The translations under genes were made by a program, and so were the position numbers. Below the pieces are notes generated by a model. That model was not told where the DNA came from. It was given only the letters and a program-made list of their open reading frames with translations, and did not search any database. This document shows, in pieces, positions 13,064 through 26,902 of a stretch of 64,000 nt of DNA (positions within the stretch are counted from its first letter, which is position 1; each line of letters opens with the position of its first letter). This DNA comes from Coffea arabica (taxonomy: Eukaryota; Streptophyta; Magnoliopsida; Gentianales; Rubiaceae), in NCBI RefSeq assembly GCF_036785885.1, contig NC_092320.1:10417557-10481556 (forward strand). The letters are read 5' to 3'.

Positions 13064-16000
13064 TTACTGGCCTCCTGCAAGGCCTTCTTTAATGAAAGGC
13101 AGAACACCAGAAGTTAGTTCAGCTTGATGTGAAGTATAACTGTGGTCGGCACCTTCAATAATGTGCAACTTGTGATTTGGTATGATCTTTGCAAAATCCA
13201 AGGCATCTTCCACAGGGATAATTTCATCGGCAGACCCATGCACCGTTAATACCCTGTACAAACGCATATATTGAGCGGGTGAGCAGATAAGAGTTACTCA
13301 TTAATAGGAGATTAAAATCTATGCGTCTGCCTCAACTACATTATCAATACATGTTAACAAAAGTCCTATGTTATATATATGTAATTACATATTTAACCAC
13401 CGATGTATCTCAGTTTCGGGTATTTCATGCTGTTCCCAAATTACGCAGAATTCTTTCTCGCACTAGAAAACAAAGTCACTTTACGCGGCGCAGAAGCTTC
13501 ATGAAAATCTTCAATTTTGTCGAACACCATTTCTGTGTTTTTGGTTCATGTGATTGAGGCGGTAATGGGATAACTTATGAAGGCTCAAAACAGCCAGGTC
13601 TAAAGCAGGCTAGTAAACAACGGGGTCTAAATAAGCTACTCTAACCTGCATTCTTTGTCAATTACAAGGCACGCCTCATGCATGTTTGTGTTCAGTCGAT
13701 CCATCATGCTTTCCACCGTGACACGGTATTGAACATCACCTGCATAATGAAGAACTTCATTAGCTCCACTATGAGCAGGAGTAGAAAACCATACAACATG
13801 CATTACTAAAGAGAATAATGCTTTCAAAGCACTTGTAAAGCATCAGAAAGGAAAGATGAATTTGCAAACGGGGAATTCGTTTGATAAACCGGAACTTTTT
13901 ACTCCATGTAAAAATTGAATACCCGTGTAAAACAAGTAAAGCACAGAAAAATGCAACATGGGGTCCTAAGCAGTAGGTCCTGCTCATATTCTTTTTCCCT
14001 GAATTTAGAGCCATAAATAATCAGGTGGTGAACAGTCAGATGCTAGATAATCATTACAATGCGTTATTAAAATTACCAGCTCCACTTTTAACATCAATAT
14101 GGCCATCTTTCTTGATTCTTTCCAAAAAGTCTTTTCCCAGTCGCTCCTCAATGCCCCTATCCAGTTTGTAACGGCCAGACACATTGATCACATTGCAAAT
14201 ATCATGATATTTAGATGCATATAGCAGCACAATATTGCCACCTGCAATTTAAAGCACCAAAAGTTGTATCATCTAGTCAAAACCAATTTAAAAAATTAAG
14301 TATAAATATACATGCACAGAGTTCTCATGATTTACAACTTATGTGCGTGCATTAATTTCTATCAAATATGTTTCACACTATTTCAAAAAGTTTGCACACC
14401 TTTACTGTGCCCAAGAATTGCAGTAATCCTACGGTTGGCTGCAATGAAGTACTCAACCACAGATCGCAAGTCCTCAACCTCTCTCCAATAGTTGCCATAC
14501 TGAAATAAGCCTTCACTTTCTCTGGAAATGAATAATTGTGATGAGAGGTTAGTAGAATCTATCCATACAATTGCCAGAAATAATAACCTCAACTAAATCT
14601 CAGGGTCCCTGACGAAGAGGAGATCTAGCCAAAATAAAGCAAGTGCTAAACAGTACCCTTTTCATTGCATCAAACTCTCAGAAGCATAAAGAATTTCAGG
14701 CAAAATTAACATCTTGGAGCAGTATAAATTCCTAAATTAGATTGCACTGACCAATTAAGTATAGAGCTAATTAGACAAACTCTTTACAATGGCCCAATTG
14801 AATAAGCTCTTTACAAATAATTATGTAATTAAACCAATTAATCACTAATGTACAAGGGTTGGTTACAGCCCATAAGAACCCTAAAGCCATACTTTTTCAA
14901 TTTAAGGTAAGAAATCAATGCTGGAGTGAAGGGAGCACATTACAAGCAGCTCATTAACCTGGGAAATCATGGCATTGAAAAGCACAGTATTAACCAATTA
15001 AAAGGTAGTATCCATTTGTTAGCTAGTGATGAAATTCCAGTATAACAAATGTGGCTGTTATTTGGACACAAATTCATCACGCAATATATTACATGCTAAA
15101 GGATAATATTCGAAAACCTGTAGAACAGTGATTAAATGAACCACAGTGATAAAGCTTACCCATTTCCAGCAAAGTCAAATCGAAATGCGCTAATGCCTTC
15201 TTGCTCTAGAGCAGCAGAAAAATTCATCATAGTCTCGTTCATCTGACAACACAAATGAAGATTAAAAGTTAGCAATCTACAACTCAGTATATTACACACA
15301 CACCATATGTTGGTTGTTGTGCCATATCACAAAAAAGATATTTTAGTCAAGTACTTGGTCTAAATTGCAAAAAGAAACAACAACAACAACAACAACAATA
15401 ACAATCTTAATAATAATACTAATAAAGGAAGAAGAAGAAAAGATGAAGGTATTACACAATCTTAATTATATCCATTAAGACTCCCAAATAAACCAAGATG
15501 AGCTTATTATCACTGTTTTCAGACACTCAGGATCTCTAATAAACAATTTACTGCTTGAGTCTTACATCATCACTTATCTTTTTTTGAAGAAGCGTCCTTG
15601 CACTTTCTTCTAAACTATAGACGAACTTCATTCACTTGCCTAAACTATACTACAAAACCACGTGAGCTTTATTAAGCCTTTTCAACCAAAGGAAGTCAAG
15701 TAAATCAGTATTAACAGCAAAAGATTGGGGTTACAAATGCCAGATTAGTTCTGTGTGCCACAAATAAACAAGTGCCCACCTAGCTTTCCATCAATACAGA
15801 AATAAAGAAGGGGATGCAATTCAGTAATATTCCAGCTACCATTAGATCTAAAGAAAAAGAAAAAATAAAGACATTTGGTTTTGGAAAATTCAAAGATTGA
15901 ACAAAGTTGTAACTGGAAGACGGAAGACAGTAAAAGTAGGTATCATGAGCAGAATAAAAGAGCTTCCAACCTTTGAGGATCGAAATCCATGACATAAGAC

Positions 16001-17140
16001 TACAACATCTGCAGATCCAGCATCATGGAAGACGCCCACAAGCTTTTCACCATGTTTGTTCTGTAAAGTGACTTTCTGCTGCCTAGTTACTGCAACATTA
16101 TAAGTATGGATCAATTCTTATACATGTATTACCATGCCAATGTAGATATATCTTCATATTAATAGCCTAGATCTCCCACAGGATATGTTGCCGTGCAATT
16201 TGACAACACCTGCTTTCATGGCTAAATCCAGTCAAAACTCAAAACAGAACAAGAGTTGAATTTCCAGAGTCTGCCCATATAAACTGCTTAAACAGACTCA
16301 ATGAAGTGCCACACAGCATTCCTCCAACTAAAGCAGTTAACAGCACGAATAAAACTCTCTAAACATAGAGCGGCGTGAAAGGAACAGTTTAACACAGCAA
16401 ATTATTTAAGCTGATTTTAACTGTCTATTATTCCTAGCTTATTGGTTCAATATCTTGCATAACCACTCTGCGTACTAGTAGTTTCCATGATAAAGCTTCA
16501 GCCAGAAGTTATATTGATCCTAACACCCATAAACCATATTGCCTAGTATAATAGAAAAGCAGACTCGTATACTTTATTACTAAATATGAACAAGTATCTC
16601 TATGCTGAATTATACTTCCTTAAACAGCGAACCAAATCTTGGCGGTTTAAAAATTTGTCTTTTCATTCCTTCCCAAAAGCCATAGTACCACTCGTTTCTT
16701 TCCCCTCATCCTCTCTCCCGGGAAATGCAGAATTAGCTTAACCCTGTTTAATTTTTAAATCCATCAGTCAGTGTAATGCCCATAGTTTCAATTTGGTGTA
16801 CAAAGTCATGCATTACATGCAAATGAATCATCAGAAAGTCAGCACACAAAAATAAAGCAGAAACCGGCAGACCGCATAGCCCACTGGCAGAAAAAGAAGG
16901 AGCAGCTTCAAGATGGAGACTTTTTGTGAATGTATAAAGAAAACCCCGGAACAAGAGATTTTCAAGGATTCTCTTACCTGGGTTTTCTGACATGCTGATT
17001 GATGTTTTAGCTCTGAAGCTCTGATCGGGTGAAGGAATGAATCGGACCTGATTATTGGAAAGTTTAGATAGATGAGATTTTCTGGAAAAGAAAGAACATG
17101 GGAGGACCAGATTGAAATCACAGACCCTGGCCATTCCCAT
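13064..17140 (-). CDS. Alpha/beta-hydrolase superfamily protein (serine esterase/lipase-like)
   Basis: Seven exons on the minus strand: 17140-16978, 16089-15971, 15242-15160, 14521-14400, 14241-14077, 13739-13646, 13253-13064. They total 936 nt and encode 311 aa with a continuous frame. The fold signatures are VVVLCHGFRSSK near the N-terminus, the nucleophile elbow GHSKG with Ser161, an acid at Asp258 in HGSADEIIP, and His286 in EGADHSY. All three catalytic residues are therefore present. The N-terminal ~50 residues are Ser/Arg/Lys-rich with few acids and could target an organelle. Related plant proteins form a small conserved esterase-like group of unknown substrate, so only hydrolase activity can be inferred. 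Long introns (728 nt between exons 2 and 3, 638 nt between 3 and 4) hold only AT-rich DNA and an (AAC)n tract near 15380. It is convergent with CFM3. Confidence 0.88.
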
Positions 17141-18401
17141 GTGTCTCTGACCAATTGGTAAGAATAATGAATCCCCGTTTAAATGAAATTAAGAAGAATT
17201 TTACTATCCAAGAAAAAATGAAATTAAAAAAGAAACGAGAAAAAGAGAAGTACTAGTAGGGACTCATCTAGCCTGCTCTGTGATTTTAGCCGTCAATTCC
17301 TGCTTTGCTTGATCGGATTCTCACGACTGCAGTGGCTACCTTTCTTGTTTCTTGTTTATCAGCTCCTCGAGGATTGATTTGAGAGCTATTTTGACTGGTG
17401 GACGGATTTTATTCAGTGGCCCATTCTTTAACAGTCATTAGCAATAGAGAATCCTATTCTTCTCAATCTGGAGTCATGTTGACGCAGGCCCAAAAAATAT
17501 ATATATATATATATATAGTGCAAATCATCATCACATGCCGATGCCCTTAACAATCATTGTGCATAATTAATTATTTGCCGCTATACAAGGATAGTATTAA
17601 TTATTTCCTAACGGATGACTAATGAACTGATGATTAGTAGTGTTACTGACTTAGCCAGCCACTATGATACACTCCAATTCGAATGTTGAAGTCCTCTAAC
17701 AAAATCTTGGCGATCAACCTACGGACATTATTTTGGGCCCCCAGTCTGCATGTTAGCGACGTTGCCCCTGGCGACTAATTTCAGGAGTGCTGGAACAAAG
17801 ACTCGTCCATGTTTCCGGTTGCACCCTGTAATTTCTGGAGTGATCCATGCTGCATATATCCTATCCTATAGTTTGGTTGATTTTCATCCAAGGGGAAAGT
17901 ATCCATTGCTATAACAAGTCTTTGGGGGAATTGTAATTAAGCCATCTTACAAATTACAGCAAGAAATTACGTTCGCATGTCAAATCTGGTAGACCCACCA
18001 TGTCCATGCTTGGGCCAGAACTCAACAGCTTATACAAGAGCAACTAATGCCATATTGCAAGGACCAAAACCTAGAAGTTTGCCCACGAGTAACTATAGCC
18101 ATTCGTGAGAATATATGTATGCTTGAAGTGACTGGTCATTATCAGGGGTCTGGACTCTCAACTTGGAAAGGGTGCTTGAAGCTTCTTACCACCCTGCTGA
18201 TGGTTGTGGAATAGCGGAAAATACTTTGAAGTTAGGTACTACGCTATCCTAAAATGTAGAAGGGTGCGAATCAGAACTAGTGTGGGAACTTATCCTACTC
18301 TTAATAGTGCCACACAATTTACAGGGTATAAGCAGCAATACATCTTTGGAGTCTTTAGCGTAGAAACCTGAATGCAAATGCACGATATTTTGCGCCAAGA
18401 A
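17141..18401. other. Intergenic: hydrolase promoter side and spacer
   Basis: The promoter and leader of the hydrolase gene (-) should lie at the left edge. A (TA)n tract is at 17489-17517. No gene, RNA gene or clear transposon was recognised in the rest. Confidence 0.5.
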
Positions 18402-18409
18402 CTACGGAG

Positions 18410-18742
18410 TAGGGCTGCAAATGAATCGAGCCGCTCGCGAACTCAGAATATTAAGCTTGTTAGCTCGCGAGTTTGAATATATATATATATTTTTTAATTT
18501 TTATTTAATAATAAAATTATGTATATTATATTTATTTTTTTATTTTTTATTTTCATAGTAAAATTACGTATATATCCTTAATATTTTATTATTTATTAAG
18601 AAAAAAATATTATTTTATTTATTTTTTTAAAAATAAAATAATTGTTTTTTTATTTTTTGCGAGTTCAAGGTTGGTAAAATTTAATCGAGGCTCGGCTCGA
18701 TTAGTTCAAATCTCAACTCGACTTTACTCGTTTGCAGCCCTA
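18410..18742. mobile_element. hAT-type MITE of the GAGCTCG-rich family, copy 1
   Basis: A 333-bp element runs from TAGGGCTGCAAA to TTTGCAGCCCTA. Inside each end are repeats built on CTCG (GAGCCGCTCGCGA), and the core is AT-rich. The 8-bp target duplications are CTACGGAG (18402-18409) and CTACGAAG (18743-18750), with one mismatch. The 8-bp duplication points to hAT. No coding capacity. Confidence 0.82.
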
Positions 18743-18750
18743 CTACGAAG

Positions 18751-19466
18751 TAAGCTGACAATTCTACTCCTCGTATACACCAAAACGAAAATAGGGATAA
18801 ATGCTGCACAAAAAGGACGCTTTGTTGATTTTTCTGGTAGAAGAACCGGGAAGGGAGAAGCTGGAAGCAAAGATAAGGGACGTGAAGGTAATGAAAACCC
18901 AATCCCAGTTAAAAAGAGGAGATAAAAAATCCTTGCAAATCCTTGCTCCTGCATAGTTAAGGGACACCTAAGAGACTAGAAGACCATAATGTGACGTCGT
19001 ATCTCATCCTATGCACGTTGTCAACTTGAGACTGAAGGTGCTTTTTCCCCAGTAACAGCATCAAAAAATCAAGTTTAACAGCAGCATACGCTGAGACAAC
19101 TTTTCATTGTGCCACAGGTATACAAAGACATCAAATGCATGACGCCATAACCAATATAGAAGAATATGTCGTTCAAAAAGTGACATTTCCAGCTTTATAT
19201 GAGATAAACCACAGCACATATGCAACAAGGCACCAGCACGGGTGAATAACCCCTCTGTTGGGGTCATTAAAGGGCTTTCAAAGGTAAAATGTGGACTCTT
19301 CAAAAGGAAAAAAGAATTTCCCAAATTTACAACAATTAGGCCTACAAGACAGGAACAAGAGTGACAGTCTATGATACAATTCAAGCACAAGGAAAAAACC
19401 CAATTCCAATCACTTCGCCAGAAGTGGCTTGTAATATCTGAAACGTGGTTATACAGCAAAGACAAA
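18751..19466 (-). other. Downstream region of the DEAH helicase gene
   Basis: The part nearest 19466 should be the 3' UTR of the helicase gene. The open frame on the minus strand at 19061-19531 runs out of phase into the last coding exon and is not a separate gene. Confidence 0.5.
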
Positions 19467-22400
19467 TCAAGCCCTCCTTTTACTGAGGCGCCAAGAGTTA
19501 GGCTCATGATATCTGTCATAAAGTGGTTCAATCCGTTCTTGTCTCTTGCGCTTGCTCATCTTTGTGGGATCTGACACCTTGAAAAATCTCGGTGCCAGTT
19601 CAACAAGCCACTTTGGATCTATGACTGTTACCTCACGCATATACTCTTTTGTGGTCATCACCAGCTCATGGTAGATAACCCAATCAGGTTGTCTTTGAAA
19701 AAGGGCACTGCTTGGATGAATATAAACTGGTTGGTTCTCCACCAGGGTCCTATAACCCTCTTGTGGATCCTTCCTGGCAGCATGGAAGAAGAAGCCTGCT
19801 GTAATAGCCTTCCTAATCTTGGTGAAATTCTTTCCAGCACTCACGACATCCAATTTATACCTGTACAAGAACAAAATTAATTTAGTAACAGCATCCAAGC
19901 TTCTAAGTTACAGAGGAAAGACGTAAAGAAACCGAGAATGACTGCATTACAGAAACATGTACACTAGGAATGGTTAAGCATACAAGCATGTCACAGAAAT
20001 GTAACTACCAAAGTAACTGCTTGTTCACAAAAGATATGCAGTAGTATTTCTTCATCCGCACAAAAGGCAGATTGTTAACCAAGTTACTAAACCACAAGAT
20101 ACATAAATTTAACAAGGTTCCTTTACTATCAGGTTAAACTTGCCAAGGCGCAAAGAGAACACAGATCAAACAAATTAAAAAACAAAACAGTACCATATCT
20201 ATAGCCTCAGTTAAGAAAACTTTCAAAGATTATAATGTGAACAGTCATAAACTTGAGCAGATTCCTAATCACCAACAGTGCACCAGTTTAAAGGATGAAA
20301 ATACATACTTGTCCATGATGGAGAGAAGTTGCTTCCTAACATCCTGAGCCCTCCTCAAAGATCGGGACTGAACAAAGTTTTCAAAGCACCACGGACCAGA
20401 AAAGTTTTTTGCTTTCCAAGCCTCATAAACCGCAAGTAACGTCAAATGATCTCCCTCCGGCTGGAAAAATTTAGCCCTTTTCTGATCCGCTTGAGCCTGT
20501 TTTTCCCTTGGACGATAGAAGATATTTCCGGTTTGAATCATTGCAATTATTGTTAAAATCTCATCACTGCAACCAAGATCGACACTAGCTAGAAGCATCT
20601 TACATAAAGGGGGATCAAGAGGAAATTCGGCCATTTTCCTGCCCAATTTAGTAAGAAGTCCCTCTTCATCCAAAGCTCCAAGACTGTAAAGTTGTTCCAT
20701 GGCAGATATGAGGGCTTGAGGAGAAGGAGGGTCCATAAAATCGAAAGACAGAAGATCATTAATGCCCATAGCTTTCATATTAAGAGTAGTTGTCCCAAGA
20801 TTAATCCTCTGAATTTCTGGAATTGTGGTGGGTGGCATTTCATTGTGGAATGCACTCTCTGTGTAAAGACGATAACACTTTCCGGGTCCTGTACGTCCAG
20901 CACGTCCTGCTCTCTGTTTTGCTGAGGCTTGGGAAATTGGAGTTATCACCAACGAATCCAATCCTTGTTTAGGATTGTAAACATTCTGCTTGGCAAATCC
21001 AGGATCGATAACATAGAATATACCATCAATTGTCAACGAAGCTTCAGCAATGTTGGTTGCGACAACAACTTTTCTCTTTCCTAGAGGGGCTGGTTCAAAA
21101 ATTCTTGATTGCATTTCACTTGGAAGGGCACTGTATACTGGTAAGATGATTAACTCGGGAACATTTTTACCCAGCCCTTTCATTCTCTCATAGAGACATT
21201 GACATGCATAATCGATTTCTTCCTGACCAGTTAGGAAGAGTAAAATATCACCTTCAGGCTCGGTCAAATGGATTTGCAAGACTGTAATTAGAGAAGCATC
21301 AAGGTAGTCACTTTCTGGCTGCTTAGTGTATAGTATTTCAACTGGAAAAGTTCTTCCAGGAATGGTGAAGATGTTACAGTTGAAGAAATAACCCGAGAAT
21401 TTCTCAGCATCCAGTGTGGCAGACGTGACAATCAAACGAAGGTCAGGTCTCCGTTTCACAAGTTGCTTAAGCAGCCCAAAAAGCACATCAGTATGAATTG
21501 TCCTCTCATGAGCTTCATCCAGCATGACCACAGAATATTGAGACAAATTCTCATCAACCAGAATCTCCCTCAGCAACATGCCATCAGTCATATACTTGAT
21601 GACAGTGTCAGGTCCAGTGCAATCCTCAAAACGGATAGCATACCCCACCTCTTCACCCAAACGGCAACCGAACTCCTCAGCGACCCTCTTAGCCACAGAC
21701 ATGGCAGCCACCCTCCGAGGCTGAGTGCATCCAATTTTACCCTTGGTAGTATATCCAGCCTCAGCTAAATACTGCGTAACCTGAGTCGTTTTGCCTGAGC
21801 CTGTCTCACCAATCACAACCAAAACCTGATTATCATGGACAGCCTGTATTAACTCTTTCTTTAGCTTATAAATGGGCAGGCTCTGCCTTTGCTCCTGAAT
21901 AGAAAGCTTGGATCTTTGCCCAAAAGTAAGAGCTTTTCCATAGGCATCCTTTTTCCATTCTGGCATGTCATATGCTGACAATCCAACACCCCTCAACTCT
22001 TGTGCCAAATGCCTCTCGCCTGTCTCAGGCATTGGGTCTTCCCATGGTCGATTCAAATCTTTTGGAATTGAATCCAGCATTGTCCTCTGCTGCTGCTCCC
22101 TTACTTCTCTTCTCTCTTTTATTAAAGCAGACTGAAGTGCAGCAGCACGACTCAATGAGCCCTCAGGATTCTTAAAGATCTTAACAGGAGACATGTCTAT
22201 GGAGTAGCGACTCTGGCCTTGTAAGAAAGCTGGCTCATCTTCGTTCAGCTCAATTTCTAGCTCCTCCTCGGCACCTTCCTCCTGATACATCAAACCATCT
22301 CCTTCATCATCATACATGGGATATTCTTTAACACCCAAAACCCCGGAAGCGATGAGTTGTTTCGCCTCCCATCTCTCAGGTGAACTCATTCTCTTCAACG

Positions 22401-23487
22401 GCCTCCTTGAAGGCATAGAATCATCTTCTTCATTGATTTTAATCCCTGAAAGCCCTGTTTTAGTCACAGGACCCCCATTACTATTTGGATTTGCTCTCAA
22501 ACCATCATCTTCACCACTCTTCTTCAATGGCAACAAATCCTTGCCAGAATTTTGATCAACATCCCTCATTGACAAACTCAACTTCTGCCCATTCATGGAA
22601 ATCACCTTCACATAAACTTCCTGATCCCTCTTTACAACATCCTTGGCATTAGTTATCCTCCTAGTTGCCATCTGGGAAACGTGGACCAATCCCTCCTTCC
22701 CTCTAAACTCATTCAGCTGAACGAAACAACCTGATTCCATCACCCTCGACACCCTCCCCTTATACACCTGATATAATTCTGGCTCATCTCCCATATGCCT
22801 ACCATTGTTCCTCTCCCTTCTTTCATTGTTATCAATATCTTCACGGTCATAGCCATCTCTCCCGCTCCTCTCATGTCGACTCTGCATGTGCCTTTTCCTA
22901 GTTTCATCATTATCGTAGCCATCATCCCTTTCTCTCTTCCTATCCCTATCCCTGTCCCTACCTCTATCTCGATCTCTATCTCTATCCCTGCCCCTATCTC
23001 TATCTCTATCTCTGTCTCCATCCCTTTCTCTTTCCCTCCTCCTGCCCCTATCTCTGTCCCGGTCCCTTTCTCGTCTATCCCTGTATCTATCTTCTTCTTT
23101 CTCTTCTTCCTCTCGCTGCTTACTCCTAGCTTCCAACTGAATCTCCCGCTCCAATTCCTTCACTTTCTCTCTACTATCTGCAATCTTCAAAGCTGAATAC
23201 CCTGATTTCTTTTCCTCAACCTTAGGTTCCTTCTCGGACTTAGGTTTGGGAGGCAAAATAGCATGAATAATGGTCAGCAGAGTCCGGACAAAATAATCGG
23301 GCATCTCAGCACCATTCTCTTTAAGCTTAGCATCAAACTCATCCACATTCTCACAATTTCTACCAATTTCGGTAATAAATTCAGCTAAAACCTTCTCCCC
23401 AACACCTAAATGAGTCTCGAGTTCTGAACATACCTTAGAGACGAGCGAGAGATACTCTAATTCCTTCAGCCCAGGGCCGTCCCCCAT
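19467..23487 (-). CDS. DHX8: Pre-mRNA-splicing ATP-dependent RNA helicase, DEAH family (Prp22/DHX8 type)
   Basis: Prp22/DHX8 helicases use ATP to release spliced mRNA from the spliceosome in the nucleus. Two exons, 23487-20309 and 19860-19467, join in frame to give 1190 aa, a usual length. An ATG at 23487-23485 starts [12 protein letters not shown]; a GTG six bases upstream in the same frame is not needed. In order: a helical N-terminal region; an Arg/Asp/Glu dipeptide-repeat stretch (about residues 128-185, the RS-like domain); an S1 RNA-binding domain (about 237-310, [24 protein letters not shown]); a linker; and the helicase core. Core motifs are [11 protein letters not shown] (560-569), II DEAH (657-660), III SAT (689-691) and [12 protein letters not shown] (from 858). 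The winged-helix/ratchet region and OB fold reach into exon 2. The C-terminus ([16 protein letters not shown]) matches the family. It resembles Arabidopsis DEAH5. Every key motif is intact. Confidence 0.97.
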
Positions 23488-23650
23488 CTCCACGACGTAT
23501 GAACAGCCTCAATCAATCAAGTCTTCCAGAAAACCAGCAACCGGCAAGCCGATGAGAAACAAAACCCTAGCCAATCAACTGGAGTTCGCAACCTATCTTA
23601 ATCAGGAGTCCCAATAAGGAACAAAACTTAATTTAATCTCTGCAAAGAGT

Positions 23651-23661
23651 AGTATTTATAG
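23651..23661 (-). promoter_or_regulatory. Candidate TATA box of the DEAH helicase gene
   Basis: On the minus strand this reads CTATAAATACT, 164 nt upstream of the start codon. That would leave a 5' leader of roughly 130 nt. It is based on sequence match and spacing only. Confidence 0.4.
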
Positions 23662-25297
23662 ACCGCCGGAGGGACGGTTCCCCCAAAAACAAAAAAAAAA
23701 AAAAAACAAATAAAAAAAAGAGAGAAAAAGGTTGGGATGGCGCGGTTTAATAAGATTTGTGATTTGTGCTCGTCGGAATTTGGGGGCTCGACTAATGCGC
23801 GGTTTCCGTTGTTTGTCGGTGGTGGTGTTTATTTATGAATCCAATACGGCAACGTTTTGGGCGCGTAAATTATCAATTCTTGTATTTAGTTATCTGTAGC
23901 AAATTGCTCAAATCGATTACAAACCAATGCATTTTTATATGCCCTAAAAAATAAAAGGCCTTTAGTACCCCTAAATGAAAAAATAATTCTTGATGCGAAT
24001 TTGTTGTACTAAAATCTTTTCCTAAGACAACACAATTAAATGTTAGTAAAGTCACTCAAAAAATACAACATCAAATAATGAAAATTAGAGGTTTAAAATA
24101 CTTATCATATTCTATTTTTTTTTTTTTTTGAAGATGTAATATTTTCTTCCAATAATGAGGCCCATATTCTTTTTAACACAGAAATGAGCCTGTAGGCTGT
24201 AGCCTTCCCCAATATTTGTTGCATTTGGATCAGTCGTAGTTACCATGGTTCTGAACTGAAAAAATTCATACCCTTTCTCAATTGGCTTCGGGTACCCAAC
24301 CCACTTTCATATTCCATTTTTACTCCTTTTCTTTTCCTGTTTGCATCAATTTCGTTTTGTCAGTTTTTCAATTTTGTTTTTTTTTTTATGGGATCAAATG
24401 TTGTACTGTTCTTTTCCAAAAAAGGAAAATTGAAATGCTAACAACTAACAAATGATTTACCTTATAAATTTCTTACATTTATCATGTACACACATTTCAT
24501 GCCAATTTTCAAGAGCTTCTATCCTAATCTTTACATAAGTTCCCATCCTATGTTATAAATAACTTAGATGATTATGTCAATGGCATCTTGATTTAGTGTG
24601 TAAAATTAAGGTTTCAAAACTTAGATAGAGATCCTGAATTTAAATTCTATTAGATAGAGATCCTGAAATTCTATTTCTTCCTTCCACCTTATTTAATCCT
24701 ATGCCTGCGTTAAAAAAAAAAAAAAAAGGAAGATATCTAACATGTAAGGAAAAGATTTAAAAAAATGAAATGACATCTTTTTACTCAAGCATATTACGAG
24801 TTTGGATTTAAGTTCGCAAATTCAAACCCTGCTGTACATAGCGTTATAGGTCTTGTAGGATAAGATCTATATCAAGGCCCAAAACCAAAACCAGGTCCAT
24901 TTTCTGTGTATGATCGTATGTTTCGATTTGAAATAAAACTTGCATATATATATATATATATATATATATTTAACTTGAATCCTGAATTTGATAGCGGAAA
25001 CTTCTTACAAGATTAGTAATCTAATAAATCAAGAGTAAGCACATCCTATCATTTTCTAATATTACTTTTCTTGAAAATTGCTTCTCAAGTACTCAATAGT
25101 TATTAATTTTTCATTATATAAGTTTTACACGTGGTTCTTGTCTTGTAAACTCAATAAGTACCAAATTTGACTTTGGATTTAGATGAGTCAATAAATTATA
25201 GTAATCTAAAGGTAGGAAAACTCGATGGTTCCTTTAATGCATTATTCCCTCAATTTGTATTCCTCAATGATGATACTGGTATCGTTACAATGAGTTT
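23662..25297. other. AT-rich intergenic spacer
   Basis: No gene is recognised. It contains poly-A/T tracts and a (TA)n microsatellite at about 24944-24969. A short unit (TAGATAGAGATCCTGAA) is repeated in direct orientation near 24625 and 24653. Confidence 0.5.
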
Positions 25298-25446
25298 GTT
25301 TGGATATTGTATTATTTGAAATATTATTTGGAATAATTATTGTAGCACTTTTCATGATGTGATGTATGTGAGATAAAAAGGTGGTTGGGAATATAAAAAG
25401 ATGAGTTGAAAAATGTGTTTATGATGCAAACGAAATATTATTTGGG
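25298..25446 (+). mobile_element. Small MITE remnant, GTTTGGAT...GTAGCACTTTT family, copy 1
   Basis: The segment begins GTTTGGATATTGTATTATTT and contains TTGTAGCACTTTT, then a stretch reading TGATGTATGTGAGATAAAAA. The reverse complement of 41319-41453 carries the same blocks in the same order. The far end and target duplication are not clear, so the superfamily is left open. Confidence 0.55.
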
Positions 25447-26699
25447 AAATATTATGTGTAAGAGTCAAGTTTACTTATTTCATCGCCTAGCCTAACGGTG
25501 AATTTAAATTTGAGAATATGAAAGCAAAAGAGACTATAGAATCTCCTATATGAATGAAATATTTTCAGTCCAAACCCTATGGTGCAGTTTAAGAACAAAG
25601 ATTGAGTCATAGAAATAGAAGAGTGAACTCATAATCATTATGCAAAGTGATGATACAAAAAACCCTCTAAAATTGGCTTCTTAATTTAGCCGCAGGCAGT
25701 GTTCATGGCTAGACCTAATTGATGATGGCCCAACTGCCCAATCACGCAGTAGAAGTAGTAGAAGATGAAGTCAGAATAGAAGCTGTTCCTTCTACTGACT
25801 AATTGTTTGTCATTAATTAGTCGGACCCTTCGATGGATGCAACGAGACGAACTGAAAGAGAATCTGAATCGCATCCCATCTCATCTCATTAATTTTTAGA
25901 GGAAAATGCATGGCGGGTGTAGTTGACCCGTCGGTTTCTTTTTTCAAGAGTAGAATTCTTCCCTCATCACTAATACGTTGAAATTTGGTTGCAGCAATAC
26001 ATGAAAAGTCCCCCCCGCCATGCATTTCAGGACAGGGCAAGATTGAGGGGAAAACAAGTGACTGGACTTAAAAGATTTATCTTTGTTTCGTTCCCTAACT
26101 TCAACTGCCAAGCAATGTGGTAATACTTCTCTATCGTACTAGATACCCAAACCATTTGACCAATGACTGTAGAACGTACGGAGTAAGATGAAATGCGTAA
26201 TGTTTGGCTTTAGAACTAGATCTTGTAACAAAACTCTGATTACATCAACGGTTCTTTCTGACTAGTTGTTTGGTTACCAACGTAATAAAAGCTAGAGAAT
26301 ATTACTAAAATCAGCAGCAAATGAAGCCATAAATTCCCAAAAGTTAGACTAAACAGAGAATAAATCCACTAACTAGTCAATAAGTCGATGGCTCAACTGA
26401 TAAAATTTAAAAATAAAATCGCATATTGAACAACAAACTCAAAAATTATTATTTCTATAATTCAAAATATATTACCATATTATATACAATATAATTACTA
26501 GTTGAATCGGTCAACTCGTGATTGGACTGACAACCTGTTGAATCAATCATCTCTTCGGATTGAGGTTCGGGTCTGATTTTATAACTACGACGTGAAGTGT
26601 GCATGAAAACCTTTTTAGATTGAGATTAACTTATCATCTTCCCAAAAACACTAAGCAAATGCAAATTAAAAAAGTAAATTCTGAACATTTAGGCATAGC
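25447..26699. other. Intergenic spacer, no feature recognised
   Basis: Short open frames on the minus strand at 25686-26040 overlap each other in different phases and resemble no known protein. Confidence 0.5.
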
Positions 26700-26902
26700 A
26701 ATAAGACCTCATCACCCTAAACAAGTCCATGCTAGTTTAGGCCTCTCAATTTATCAAATTTCCTATAACGAACACCTAAAATCACAAACTCTTCCTTGTT
26801 AGCCAAGCAAAACATTTTGGTTCATGTTTAGGAATCGTAATTGTAATTGGAATCATTTACAAAAAATTAGTATGGGTTTTGGACAAAGGTATGATTACAA
26901 AT

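Noticed and set aside
19061-19531. 156-codon minus-strand frame overlapping the DEAH gene end
   Set aside because: It reads the 3' UTR and last exon in another phase; the family-matching frame ends at 19467.
22795-23196. 133-codon plus-strand frame rich in Ile/Ser/Pro
   Set aside because: It is the exact opposite strand of the Arg/Asp/Glu repeat region of the DEAH helicase. The repeat keeps the complementary frame free of stops.
23488-23493. Upstream GTG as start of the DEAH helicase
   Set aside because: An ATG two codons later gives the usual MGDGPG-type start; plant nuclear genes rarely use GTG.
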